A DNA stretch of 64,000 nucleotides from Ignavibacteriales bacterium (lineage in GTDB: Bacteria; Bacteroidota; Ignavibacteria; Ignavibacteriales; Melioribacteraceae), in assembly GCA_026390775.1 (NCBI GenBank), contig JAPLFF010000007.1:1-64000 (forward strand). Reading direction: 5' to 3'. Under the pieces are notes generated by a model. It did not search any database and had not been told where the DNA came from. It saw only the letters and a program-made list of their open reading frames with translations. Below are positions 8,203-16,942 of the stretch, piece after piece. The translations under genes and the position numbers were made by a program. Each line of letters starts with the position of its first letter. Position 1 is the stretch's first letter.

Positions 8203-8532
8203 ATGAAATTTTTGGCGAGACTTCTTTTCAAAATGTATGAAATATCTGAACACATAGCGTTGTTTCCCTTTACTATTATTCCAATACTTTGGCCTAAAAT
8301 AGGATGTGGCTCTATCTTTATTTTTTTATTGTTCTTCCCATTAATCCTGATGATTTTGTTTTTTGGTGTGGGTTTTTTGTTAGTGATAGGTTATACGCGT
8401 TTTATTTTATGGGGTATATGGGTGATTTTCCATCCAATCAGAGCATTTAAGACTAATGAAAATCCTTTTGATAAAAGATGGCGGAAAAAAAGGCAGAAAA
8501 TAAAGTTGGAGGAAAAAACAAATGGAAGTTGA
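8203..8532 (+). CDS. Small integral membrane protein, unrecognised
   Basis: A 109-residue protein starting at the ATG 8203; the TTG at 8179 is less likely. It has two to three long hydrophobic segments (about residues 15-75) and a strongly basic, charged tail (DKRWRKKRQKIKLEE). No family is recognised. It lies 178 bases before another multi-span protein on the same strand, and the pair may act together. The unusual PKIGCG-type stretch between helices could be a structural turn. Confidence 0.6.
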   Translation: MKFLARLLFKMYEISEHIALFPFTIIPILWPKIGCGSIFIFLLFFPLILMILFFGVGFLLVIGYTRFILWGIWVIFHPIRAFKTNENPFDKRWRKKRQKIKLEEKTNGS

Positions 8533-8709
8533 ACGGATATATATTCAAAATATTCCTCTGTGTGAAATGGTTTGTGCATAATTTATTTTTATAGAGGTAG
8601 AAAATAATAACATATTTTGGTGCCTTGATCAGACGGAGAGTTTGACACACTTCCTTGGTTCGATTTCTTGAAGCAAACATTTACTTTAATTAGATACAGG
8701 GATATTAAT

Positions 8710-9927
8710 ATGAAATGGCAATTATTGAGTCTGCTAGGAGTCTTCTTATTTTTCTCCGCACTTGTATATAGTCAAGATGCTCATAGACAAATCACCAACA
8801 AGCAAATAACTCCAAAAGAGATTATTGGAATACCTGAAATTGAATTCTCTAAAACAATTAGCAATATCACTGGCCTAGCAATAAATCCTTTAATGGTTTC
8901 TGGAGGGAGTGGCGCCTTACGATACTTTGCCGCTTCATCTGAACAGAAAGCGCATCTTCCTCTTCAAGCCTCTCCTTACTTTTGGATTCCTTCACTTCTC
9001 CTTGGTATAATATTCATGTTAAGTCCAATCATTCCTTTCCTACGTAAGTTTCTTAAAGCAACTGAGATTAACATAACTAAAGTTACAGCCATTTTTATAG
9101 CAGTTCATCTTATCCTGAATCAAGTATCTTATATAGTCAATTCTCAGACGTTCAATCAAACATACTTTATCTCTACCACGTTAGGGCACAACTTGGCATT
9201 CATAATGCCCTTAGTTATTCCGTTTTCTATTACTCTTTTATTGATACCTGTATATGTAACAATTTTCTTTTTTGTTTGGATATTAATGGAAGCAATAAAC
9301 TCTCTCATGCTCATTAGTCCGCACTTTATGATCGACTGGTTTTTCAATATAGTGAAGTACTCCATGCTTGCAATTGTTCTTCTTACTGCAACTATTTTCC
9401 CGACTTTGTCTCTATTGATATGTATTGTTATCATCATAACATCGATTAAGATTTCAGGTTGGTGCTTTCGGTTAACGGTATTTGGGACTATCTTCGCATG
9501 GGATTTAATCACTTTATCCCATAAACGTGGAGGTCGGCAGATATCTCGCATATGGGCTTTCACCGTAGGGAAATTCCATCATGTACCTAAACGAACTCTA
9601 GGCTCAATCTCAAAATTATCAAATGAATCAATTCAGTTCTCTTACAGACCTTGGCTTATCTTTCGTGAGCGACGAGTTCCATTACAGACAACAAAGCTTG
9701 CTGTAGTAAAGGGAATAATTTTTCCTTCACTGCTCGATTGCGAACAGAATAAACGTATCTTTGATTTTCCTCCACGGTACCGCTCACATGAAGCAGCATT
9801 TGCAAAACATCTAAATATTCAGGATGTCCGAGAGAGCATGACCATAAGAGGACTTAAGGCGGCGATAAAATGGATCAAAGATTTTTTCCCTTCCCACAAG
9901 ACTACAGAATTTTATGCTAGCACTTGA
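8710..9927 (+). CDS. Multi-span membrane protein with signal-like N-terminus, unrecognised
   Basis: From the ATG at 8710 the 405-residue protein begins with a signal-like segment (MKWQLLSLLGVFLFFSALVYSQ). A polar region of about 70 residues, six or so transmembrane helices (about 80-260) and a 140-residue soluble, basic C-terminal part follow. No catalytic motif or known domain is recognised. The topology (exported loop, helices, cytoplasmic tail) would suit a sensor or transporter-associated protein. The TTG at 8668 gives a longer frame without added features. Confidence 0.6.
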   Translation: MKWQLLSLLGVFLFFSALVYSQDAHRQITNKQITPKEIIGIPEIEFSKTISNITGLAINPLMVSGGSGALRYFAASSEQKAHLPLQASPYFWIPSLLLGIIFMLSPIIPFLRKFLKATEINITKVTAIFIAVHLILNQVSYIVNSQTFNQTYFISTTLGHNLAFIMPLVIPFSITLLLIPVYVTIFFFVWILMEAINSLMLISPHFMIDWFFNIVKYSMLAIVLLTATIFPTLSLLICIVIIITSIKISGWCFRLTVFGTIFAWDLITLSHKRGGRQISRIWAFTVGKFHHVPKRTLGSISKLSNESIQFSYRPWLIFRERRVPLQTTKLAVVKGIIFPSLLDCEQNKRIFDFPPRYRSHEAAFAKHLNIQDVRESMTIRGLKAAIKWIKDFFPSHKTTEFYAST

Positions 9928-10062
9928 AGCACACATATGGGATGCTCAAATAAAAGAGTCGGATTTTTGACCCGATTAAAATATAATATTACCCGAATTC
10001 TTTAGATCTAAATTTTTGAGGTGCATAAATAATTATTAAACAAGAAAAAATATAAGATTTCT

Positions 10063-10111
10063 TTTGTTGGTTATTGTTGGTCCCGCCATTACTAACAGAA
10101 CCAACAACAAA
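10063..10111. repeat. Imperfect inverted repeat at the left flank of the replication module
   Basis: TTTGTTGGTTATTGTTGG faces AACCAACAACAAA across an 18-base loop. It lies at the 3' side of the minus-strand replication genes and could be their terminator, although the T-run is weak. The 9928-10222 interval otherwise shows no convincing gene. Confidence 0.4.
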
Positions 10112-10222
10112 CCACATATCTCACCGTTGCAACGAATCGTTAACCTTATTCGCTATTGCGAATGTGTATCGATAAATCCAAACGGTATAAGTTCGTAAAT
10201 ATTATTTTCAATCTTCATCTTT

Positions 10223-10324
10223 TCATATCTCCGAAGGCTCGTTTTTTTGTTGCTCTAGGTAATTATTTCTTATGTCGTTAAATAATCTGTCCCAGTTCTT
10301 CGGACGTATTTCGCACTTCTTCAT
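10223..10324 (-). CDS. Tiny ORF coupled to the HTH gene
   Basis: A 33-codon frame, starting MKKCEIRPKNWDRLFNDIRN, begins at an ATG that overlaps the TGA stop of the preceding HTH frame (ATGA). It is polar and helical-looking, with no recognised domain. The translational coupling is the only support for it being expressed. Confidence 0.3.
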   Translation of the reverse strand: MKKCEIRPKNWDRLFNDIRNNYLEQQKNEPSEI

Positions 10325-10491
10325 TGTTTGTTCTGCTCGGTTTTTGATTCTGCTTTTTCTGTTCCATTTAGTTTATACCTCCTTATATAACGAATTACCC
10401 ACGGACTTGTATTTAAGAAATGTGCAGCGGTATACATCCCGTAGGTTGCAATCATTTTACTCAGTTTTTCTTTCCCATGTTTAATAATCAA
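10321..10491 (-). CDS. Small helix-turn-helix protein
   Basis: A 56-codon frame opens with TTG at 10491, overlapping the stop of the upstream gene by 11 bases; an internal ATG lies at 10455. It reads KEKLSKMIATYGMYTAAHFL and then NTSPWVIRYIRRYKLNG, a good HTH pattern (helix, turn at LNTS, recognition helix WVIRYIRRY). In plasmid and ICE replication modules such proteins control copy number or excision. The frame stays open upstream inside the 10481-10906 gene, so a programmed or accidental frameshift fusion is also possible. Confidence 0.5.
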   Translation of the reverse strand: MIIKHGKEKLSKMIATYGMYTAAHFLNTSPWVIRYIRRYKLNGTEKAESKTEQNKQ

Positions 10492-10906
10492 GGATCGGTG
10501 TTTTTGCTTGTCCTTGTAAGGTGATCGATACCAGGATGTTATTAGTTTTTAGAACCGCTTTCCTTTTAAAATGTGGACGATTGAAAATGTTTTTTGTTAA
10601 GTGTGCGTTGACTCGGTTTGACTTCTTAATTGTTTTATAAGGTATATCTAGATGAACAAGAGCTGCCACAACAGCACCATTCGATACATAAGTTTTCATT
10701 TCTTGTTCAACATTGTGCTTAATACTGCCGCTGTAGGCTTTCGCACACTTAGTTATTTTTAGTTCTCTTGTTTCTAACCAGTCGACTACTCTCTGGATTT
10801 CTGTTACTTCCGGAAGTTCGTTCGTAGGAAGTTTAGTTTCATCTAATTCAATCCCAGCATTTGTTAGTCTGGGTTCTTTCGCTAGTAATTTATTTATGTC
10901 AATCAT
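10481..10906 (-). CDS. Unrecognised protein of the replication module
   Basis: This 141-residue protein is acidic in its first half and basic in its second (KTIKKSNRVNAHLTKNIFN). I recognise no domain. It follows the primase-helicase on the same strand after a 314-base gap containing iteron-like repeats, and overlaps the small HTH frame. Its position suggests an accessory replication or copy-control factor, which is inference only. Confidence 0.6.
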   Translation of the reverse strand: MIDINKLLAKEPRLTNAGIELDETKLPTNELPEVTEIQRVVDWLETRELKITKCAKAYSGSIKHNVEQEMKTYVSNGAVVAALVHLDIPYKTIKKSNRVNAHLTKNIFNRPHFKRKAVLKTNNILVSITLQGQAKTPILDY

Positions 10907-11043
10907 TTTATTATTCCTTTATTTTTATGTTTATAATGGGGCGTGCAGGTTGTGTAGGGTGTGCAACCATTACCGAATTCAACCTACACCACATAAATCC
11001 CCCACAAGTTGTATCCGGTCTAACCTACACCACACCACCCTCC

Positions 11044-11258
11044 GGTTACACGGTTACACAGTTACACGATATTTTTACACACCTACCCTTTTCGTTATAT
11101 GTTCTATTCTTATATAAGTGCTCATTCTATCTCTAATGTTGAGTGTATATCATAATTTATGTAACTATGTAACCAGTAATTATATTCTTGTTTTTTAGTT
11201 TAAAATCTCGGTTTTTCGGTTACAATTCAGATGTAACCAGATGTAACCCATTGTAACC
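11044..11258. repeat. Iteron-like GGTTACA repeats: candidate replication origin
   Basis: GGTTACA occurs at 11044-11050 and 11052-11058, with AGTTACA at 11060-11066, at an 8 bp period. The inverse TGTAACC occurs at 11168-11174 (preceded by TGTAACT at 11160), then at 11232, 11242 and 11252 with an exact 10 bp period, facing GGTTACA at 11218. The block between the two clusters is AT-rich. The last three copies lie inside the 3' end of the helicase gene. Clustered iterons flanking AT-rich DNA next to a primase-helicase are typical of plasmid origins; I infer this role. Confidence 0.65.
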
Positions 11259-13757
11259 AAATCCCTCTAATACTACTCCATGTTCTTTTGCTTTCTCAAT
11301 ATCGATACACAAACATCTACAAGTTTTGTCGTCAAACTTTACTGGCCAGTTCTTTTGAAAGACATAGCTACAATCATCGAACATCTTCCCGTATGAAAAC
11401 TCGTCCAATAAATCTCCTTCATAGTTTGTCTGCTTTGCATAAATCTTGAATTCCCTAAACACCTTCATAAATTTAATAGCTAAAAAGCTCGTACCATTCT
11501 TAAGTTTTACTATTTTATAATCTTCAGTTTCATTAATTCTTTTCTTCTCCGCCATTATAGACAGCTCTTCAATTAACTGGTCTACTGCAGAACGAACCGT
11601 TCCGTTCTTTGAACCCGTTAGTTCTTCTAGTTGATCATCAAGAAGTTGTTCATAATATACTTCCGGTACGACCACTTTGTTTTTATGAGCATGTTCACGT
11701 AACAACTCTAATCCAAGTACCATTACAGCCATATTATTTTGGACTCTTGGTGGAACATTAATTGATTTGAAGTGATCAGTTACAAATGCTTGTGCTGTTT
11801 GAAGTAGATCTGTAACATTTATATTCAAACAATACTTTATAAATTTGGGCATAAATCCTTCCAACTCAAGATCATTAATAATTTCAAAGGCTCTTCTCAT
11901 TTCAACATTTTTCTTAATCTCATCATTTAATCTTATGATTAGTACACGTTCCATTATTGCAGGTTGATTGATATTCCACTCTCCCATTACAGCCATCGGA
12001 GCTGAAATCTTGTAATTTTCCACTGTTTGATCAGCTCTTCCTTTTGATTCCAGTTCTCCAGCATATGCCTTTCTCATAAAACGTAGAATATTATCCACGT
12101 CATTTTCTTTCATATCGGCAACTTTGAATTCATCATACCATTGAGGTATTGCATTTGTACTTGATAACATCTTAAGCAAGGGGAAGGTTTTTAGTGTGAC
12201 ACTGTTTGGTGTTGGATCAGAATAACCTACAAGCCTCGCAAATATCTTTGACATACTTGTTTTACCTGAACCGTGACTGCCGTGTACAAATAGAAGTGGG
12301 AATGCACCCATCATATTTTCAATCTTCGGTTTTAATGGAGTTGCGAACAGCCATCCAAGATAAGCTAGAATTTTATTTGGTTTATTAACATTTAGAATCT
12401 GGTCATAGAAAATCCCTATCATACACTGATGCTCTGCCTTACTTAGCTCTTTGTATTTTATTTTATGATAAAAAGCATCGCAGCCTTTATCGTAAGGAAC
12501 TATCCGTTGATCTTGTTCTGCGCCGGCGTGAGTTATATTTACTCCCTCAACAACCCAGACATCTTCATGTAATCCGACAACTTTTGTTCCTGTTTTGCGT
12601 AGCGGAATACTCACTTGTGTAAACTGACACAGTGCCTGAAGATCATTCTCCGAACCTAAAAAAACACAATCTTGGTGTCCTAATGATTTCAAGAATTTTT
12701 GTTTTGTATGCCAATCAATATTTTCAATCAATATGTCTTTATAATAATTCCCCTGGGATGACTGAACGTCACATTTCAAACAGTCTCCGTGATCCATCAC
12801 TAGAAGTTCCCTTGGAATAATTATAAATGATGTTATCATTATTGTGAAGAATTCTTTTCCCTTCTTTACCGTTTTGAAGTACGAATTATTTTCTTCAGTA
12901 AAATTTACTGAAAGTAGTTTTGACTTTTGTTCATACCGGTCATACATATCATTTACCGTATAAATTATTTTTTCATCTGGTAGCGGTGGTGTATTTTGTT
13001 TGTTCCAGATAGACATGAATCCAAGTGTTGACTCCCTATCCATCTCCTTCGCAATAAATTTTCCTATAATCTGTGTTGCTTGGTGAGTTCTATTCCCCTG
13101 TGTGGTTCCAGAAAGATTTTCAATCTTGTCGATGTCACAACTATTAATTGATGTTTCTTTTATTTCATTGTTCATTGAAATCTCAAGTGGGACTGCTCCG
13201 ATATTAACGTACATATCCGGGTCATAACTAAAAAAACATGCGCGAGATGCATCCGATGTTTTATCTGGATCGGCTCCAAGATCTATTTTATAAATATTTG
13301 CATAGTGTTTATATAATATAGAATACTTTTTGTGGTCGGTAATCGGTTCTTCCAATCGGTAAATGACTTTCAATCCGTTGCCACGAGGAGAAACAAAATA
13401 AGCAAAAACACTTTTATCTTGCTTTAGATCTTCTATCATAGCACTAAGTCTATTATCAAGATGATCATAATCGTAAATGAAAAAAGATGTTGAAATTAAG
13501 TTTTCATTTTTACGGTGATCGTTTCTGAATGTACCCAGATTGAAATAAGGAAAGTTTTTTGTTTTAAATATTCTCTGTTCTTCTTCGTCACTAATTGCAC
13601 GAAGTTGTGTTGTTAGGTTTTTAAGTTTTTGTGAGGTTTGTATTTCTTTGAATATTTTTTCAAGAGTTACAAGTTGCAGTTGCTTTGTAAAATTTATTCT
13701 TTCTTGTCTTACTGCTTTGTATTCATTAAATACCTTTGCTTTTATTATTGGATCCAT
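11220..13757 (-). CDS. Primase-helicase (BT4734/VirE-N type PrimPol plus ATPase)
   Basis: The 845-residue protein starts with a BT4734/BF3469-type (VirE N-terminal) primase-like domain, about 60-190, with D96 and D98 in FIYDYDHL, the FVSPRGNGLKVIYRLEEP strand pair, and R172. A PriCT-like helical segment (about 225-275) follows, then a helicase-type ATPase with Walker A GSHGSGKTS (about 493-501). The TNAIPQWYDEF phrase is probably the Walker B/sensor region, and GEWNINQPAIMERV follows. It would prime and unwind DNA to start replication of an integrated plasmid-like element. Its start overlaps the 3' end of the upstream DUF5659-like gene by 32 bases. Its own 3' end carries the iterons. Confidence 0.85.
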   Translation of the reverse strand: MDPIIKAKVFNEYKAVRQERINFTKQLQLVTLEKIFKEIQTSQKLKNLTTQLRAISDEEEQRIFKTKNFPYFNLGTFRNDHRKNENLISTSFFIYDYDHLDNRLSAMIEDLKQDKSVFAYFVSPRGNGLKVIYRLEEPITDHKKYSILYKHYANIYKIDLGADPDKTSDASRACFFSYDPDMYVNIGAVPLEISMNNEIKETSINSCDIDKIENLSGTTQGNRTHQATQIIGKFIAKEMDRESTLGFMSIWNKQNTPPLPDEKIIYTVNDMYDRYEQKSKLLSVNFTEENNSYFKTVKKGKEFFTIMITSFIIIPRELLVMDHGDCLKCDVQSSQGNYYKDILIENIDWHTKQKFLKSLGHQDCVFLGSENDLQALCQFTQVSIPLRKTGTKVVGLHEDVWVVEGVNITHAGAEQDQRIVPYDKGCDAFYHKIKYKELSKAEHQCMIGIFYDQILNVNKPNKILAYLGWLFATPLKPKIENMMGAFPLLFVHGSHGSGKTSMSKIFARLVGYSDPTPNSVTLKTFPLLKMLSSTNAIPQWYDEFKVADMKENDVDNILRFMRKAYAGELESKGRADQTVENYKISAPMAVMGEWNINQPAIMERVLIIRLNDEIKKNVEMRRAFEIINDLELEGFMPKFIKYCLNINVTDLLQTAQAFVTDHFKSINVPPRVQNNMAVMVLGLELLREHAHKNKVVVPEVYYEQLLDDQLEELTGSKNGTVRSAVDQLIEELSIMAEKKRINETEDYKIVKLKNGTSFLAIKFMKVFREFKIYAKQTNYEGDLLDEFSYGKMFDDCSYVFQKNWPVKFDDKTCRCLCIDIEKAKEHGVVLEGFGYNGLHLVTSEL

Positions 13758-14019
13758 TGTTTAATTCCAGATTAGAAGTTGATAACGAAGAGTTGATGCT
13801 ATGTATCATGCTCTTCAAGGCCTTGATTGCTCGACCGTGTTTTACCGGTTCGATCAAGGTTTTTTCTGCGTAGAAGTTATTTACGTAGTCTTTTAATTGC
13901 GGTGTTTCTTCAAAAACGAATGTAGTAAACCCAGCCTTTCTATAATAATCCAGAATGCGGTAATTACTTGCCATGAGGAAACTTGCTAGGTAAAAATCTT
14001 GTGTTAAGAAGGTGTTCAT
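13726..14019 (-). CDS. DUF5659-like small protein, first gene of the replication operon
   Basis: This 97-residue protein opens with FLTQDFYLASFLMA and continues with GFTTFVFE and VNNFYAEKTLIEPVKHGRAI. The pattern resembles DUF5659, a small family commonly encoded just before primases or phage genes. No enzyme motif is present. It overlaps the primase-helicase by 32 bases and has an ATG at 14019 after a purine-rich stretch (GGGGGGATT). It diverges from the 613-residue gene starting at 14197, so promoters for both must lie in 14020-14196. Confidence 0.6.
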   Translation of the reverse strand: MNTFLTQDFYLASFLMASNYRILDYYRKAGFTTFVFEETPQLKDYVNNFYAEKTLIEPVKHGRAIKALKSMIHSINSSLSTSNLELNNGSNNKSKGI

Positions 14020-14196
14020 AATCCCCCCAGGATTAGAAGTTTATAAAGGACAAAGATTTAATTAGTCCTCTGTATAATTATAAACTATGGTTTCTTGAAA
14101 GGCAAATTTTGAAACATTCTTTTTGTATTTTATTTTGCATTAAGATATGTACTATTTCTAGAGAGAATAGAATAAAAATCACTGTTGAGGTAATTC

Positions 14197-16038
14197 ATGA
14201 ATATTGTTATAGAAATTCCGAATAGTAATCAAGGTTCAAAAATATCTTACGTTATAAATAAATTTGTTGATAAATGGAGATATATCAATATTGGCTTGAT
14301 TGATCAAGTAATAGTAATTACGAAACCTAAAAGCAGTTTTGACTCCAAAAAACTCAATAACACATTGTTAAATGTACCTAAGAATCAGAGAACATTTTTA
14401 AAAAGGATTGGCTATAAAATTCAGATGGTTGGGACAAATGGAAGTTCTGATTCATTAAAATCTCTAGTTCATAGATTGAATGACTACGAAAGAGAATTAT
14501 TTTTATGGATTGATAAAGATTCGAGAGTTATCCACAAAATCAGACCTCAGTTGAAAAATTATAAAATCTTTGATCTTAAGAATCCAACAATATCAGAAAA
14601 GATGATTGCAGATCGACCTCGCTACTTTGGTTTAAAAGAAAGCATAACGCAAATTTTAAGTGATTCAGACAACATAACTACACTTAATATTAAACATGGA
14701 AACATGTTATCGATCGGATGCTTTCAAAATATTGCTAAGTTCCAAAATAGTCGGCAAGAAAATTCAATATCATTTCTAGAAGTAGATGGTGATTTAGTAA
14801 AACAGAGATTCCTAGAATCATTTAAAAACTTATATCCACATACTTATTTGATTAATATATCTAATAATCTTTACATAATGCCTGAATCCATACAACTGAT
14901 TATAATCACAGATTATGAAGAATTATCCCCCGATCAGAATAGTATTATGATCTCTCAGATTAGTCGATTGGTGTCACATAAATATAAATTAATCTTATTG
15001 GGCAGACAAAGTAAATTTCTAAATGAATTAAATATTCCAACAAGTAACAGAACACAACTACCTGAATTTCGATCCAATCAAAAATACTTATATGAATGCT
15101 TATTGGTATTTCTAGATTTACCATTAAACCTTTTTGCAAAAGCTTCCACAATTAATACTTCCTTGCTGAATTATTTCAATAAAATCTTGTTGGAAGCTGG
15201 TTCATTTAATAAACTATTGGAACTCTCACTTTTATTTAGAAAAAGCATATCGAAGGAAAACTTTCCAACAGACTATCTTTTCTGGTACTGCTTAACTCAA
15301 GAACTTGGATGGAAAGATTACCTTCCATATTCCAAGCTAAAAAAAAATCTTGATAAAACTAAAAATGATAAATATGAATTACTAAAAGCGGTAAACCAAC
15401 AAAAAGATGAATACGAGAAAGAGATTAAAAATCTTCGTTCAGATAAATATAAGCTGGAGAAAACTTTAAGTAAACCACATGGTGAGATTTCTGTTTTTAA
15501 AGCTGAATTCAATAAACAAGTAGAAATTATTTTTAAAGGGAGAGTTATTATTCCAAAGGATCCTAATTTAATTGGGTTTTTATGGATTTATACTTTAATG
15601 TACCTTCAATCAAAATATCCCTTTCAAAATATTCATGTAGATCAATTAGCGGAATATTGGTATACGAGCTCTGAGAAGAGCTCTACAATCCCATACACAA
15701 AAAAAGAAATCAATCGACAAAAGAATGAGATTAATGAACTTGAGCAAAAAACAGCAAAGACAACTAATCCAAAATTGATAAAAAAATATAAAGAAGAAAT
15801 TGCGGCCATAAAGAGCGATATAAAATCAAAAACTGATATACATGGCAACCCCGACAGAACATCTACCACCTCAGAATCTAACTATAAAAAAATATCAATA
15901 GCTATGAAAAGGGCAAAAATAAGTTTAAAAGAGTTTAAGGAACTATACGACTGTCTTAATAAATCAGTTAAGAAAGTGCCAGGAGTATATGCATATCGTT
16001 TTAATCCATCAGAAGATATTGATTGGATTCTTAAATAA
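14197..16038 (+). CDS. Degenerate AAA+/EBP-like protein with C-terminal wHTH-coiled-coil module
   Basis: I see no close family for this 613-residue protein, but its layout resembles a bacterial enhancer-binding (Fis-type AAA+) regulator whose ATPase has decayed. From about residue 146, YFGLKESITQIL is followed by a P-loop position with no GxxGxGK, an IIITDYEELSPDQ strand in Walker B place, and LPEFRSNQKYL in the LPPLRER place. A coiled coil lies at about 385-430. The C-terminus (about 435-613) looks like the wHTH plus Glu/Lys-rich hairpin plus VPGVYAYRFNPSEDIDW module of large ATPase-regulators. It is probably a DNA-binding, ATP-independent regulator. Inference is moderate. Confidence 0.5.
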   Translation: MNIVIEIPNSNQGSKISYVINKFVDKWRYINIGLIDQVIVITKPKSSFDSKKLNNTLLNVPKNQRTFLKRIGYKIQMVGTNGSSDSLKSLVHRLNDYERELFLWIDKDSRVIHKIRPQLKNYKIFDLKNPTISEKMIADRPRYFGLKESITQILSDSDNITTLNIKHGNMLSIGCFQNIAKFQNSRQENSISFLEVDGDLVKQRFLESFKNLYPHTYLINISNNLYIMPESIQLIIITDYEELSPDQNSIMISQISRLVSHKYKLILLGRQSKFLNELNIPTSNRTQLPEFRSNQKYLYECLLVFLDLPLNLFAKASTINTSLLNYFNKILLEAGSFNKLLELSLLFRKSISKENFPTDYLFWYCLTQELGWKDYLPYSKLKKNLDKTKNDKYELLKAVNQQKDEYEKEIKNLRSDKYKLEKTLSKPHGEISVFKAEFNKQVEIIFKGRVIIPKDPNLIGFLWIYTLMYLQSKYPFQNIHVDQLAEYWYTSSEKSSTIPYTKKEINRQKNEINELEQKTAKTTNPKLIKKYKEEIAAIKSDIKSKTDIHGNPDRTSTTSESNYKKISIAMKRAKISLKEFKELYDCLNKSVKKVPGVYAYRFNPSEDIDWILK

Positions 16039-16071
16039 GGCTTTCCCCATCCTACACTAATCGACTACAAT

Positions 16072-16126
16072 AGGAATTACTCACACCACGAGTGAGAGAA
16101 GACGTTCCGTCTTTTGATGAATTCCT
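16072..16126 (+). ncRNA. Candidate three-way-junction RNA
   Basis: P1 is AGGAATT (16072-16078) with AATTCCT (16120-16126). P2 is CTCAC (16080-16084) with GTGAG (16092-16096). P3 is an 8 bp stem (16097-16104 with 16108-16115, one G-U) closed by a TTC triloop. All three stems pack without gaps longer than four bases, a compact 55-base fold between the 613- and 165-residue genes. It may be a leader RNA of the downstream gene. The fold is read by eye. Confidence 0.45.
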
Positions 16127-16158
16127 CACTCCATATATGATCCTCTATATATAAAGAT

Positions 16159-16196
16159 CCTTTCTTTTTCAATGTGAATCACCCAAGAAAGGTTTT
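16159..16196 (+). terminator. Possible terminator or attenuator before the 165-residue gene
   Basis: A perfect CCTTTCTT/AAGAAAGG inverted repeat with an 18-base loop is followed by TTTT. It lies just upstream of the next start codon, so with the three-way junction before it the pair could work as an attenuator. Confidence 0.4.
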
Positions 16197-16221
16197 CTTC
16201 TAAATAAACTTTAGTGTATAA

Positions 16222-16719
16222 ATGAGAAAAATAGTAGGATCAAAAAAAAACCAGAGTGGAAAGGAAAAATCGGGTTCCTCTTCTATTTGCAGAATTGACT
16301 TTTTCACTGAACAAAATACAAAAATATTTTACCTCAACATTAAGAGTTTCCCAAATGGACAGTCTACATGGGAATTTTTCGATAACGATAAATTACCCAT
16401 AGGATCAATTGTTAGAAGCAGCTCCCTGACTATTCTTAATTATCTCTTATTGAATCCCGGAGAATACACTATTGAATCTTATGTACGTAAGTCTGGAATA
16501 AAATTAGAAAAAGAAAGTGAACTTGATTTTTATAATAGACTAAAAGTAAACAAACATAGGCTTATAAAAAAAATAGACACTTTATGTAGTACTGGGGAAC
16601 ATGATTCAACATTAGCAGATGTTTTTAGAAATACGATAAATCTTTTTAAGCTAACCAGAAAAGATTTTTTTATTGTATATGACAAGCAAGACCATGCAAT
16701 AATCAAAATTATTAAATGA
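16222..16719 (+). CDS. Unrecognised protein, possible winged-helix
   Basis: This 165-residue protein starts with a basic, Ser-rich tail (MRKIVGSKKNQSGKEKSGSS). A beta-rich part (DFFTEQNTKIFYLNIK) is followed by a helical segment, LTILNYLLLNPGEYTIESYV, which could be a winged-helix core. Basic helices (KVNKHRLIKKIDTL) and a closing strand pair complete it. The LxYLLLNPGEYTI phrase resembles the corresponding helix of the preceding 613-residue protein's C-terminal module, so the two may be related DNA-binding proteins. No catalytic residues are evident. Confidence 0.55.
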   Translation: MRKIVGSKKNQSGKEKSGSSSICRIDFFTEQNTKIFYLNIKSFPNGQSTWEFFDNDKLPIGSIVRSSSLTILNYLLLNPGEYTIESYVRKSGIKLEKESELDFYNRLKVNKHRLIKKIDTLCSTGEHDSTLADVFRNTINLFKLTRKDFFIVYDKQDHAIIKIIK

Positions 16720-16850
16720 CTTCATCAAGTAACATTTAATTACACATAATTTCAAATGACTACACTTGATTTCAAAACGTTTCATTAAATGTTTTGTCAT
16801 GTTTTAAGCGTAATTAAAATAATTTTTTTAAGATTCTTTGAAATGTTGAT

Positions 16851-16905
16851 TGATTGAAGATAGCTGCTGCGGCACTATCTTGATGGTTTAGCCTGAGTAG
16901 GAAAG
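16851..16905 (+). repeat. Left hairpin-bearing inverted repeat around the 142-codon gene
   Basis: TGATTGAAGATAGCTGCTGC continues to GGCACTATCTTGATGG and ends in GAGTAGGA. It contains a perfect 7 bp hairpin, AAGATAG/CTATCTT, with the loop CTGCTGCGGCA. The reverse complement of 17396-17447 aligns along its full length: TGATTTGAAGA, then TGCGGC, CTAATCTTGATGG and AGTAGGA. It lies 38 bases before the next gene's start. Confidence 0.65.
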
Positions 16906-16942
16906 CAAATAACAATAACATAAACTAAAAAAAGGAGTTCTT

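Noticed and set aside
9927-10300. A left att site (copy of the tRNA-Ser 3' end) near the replication module
   Set aside because: No stretch resembling the GGGATTCGAACCC-type end of tRNA-Ser was found here, so the left border of the element is not placed.
10272-10484. Plus-strand 70-codon frame opposite the small HTH gene
   Set aside because: Its hydrophobic, Phe/Leu/Tyr-rich composition is the antisense of the coding minus strand, where an HTH pattern and ATGA coupling are present.
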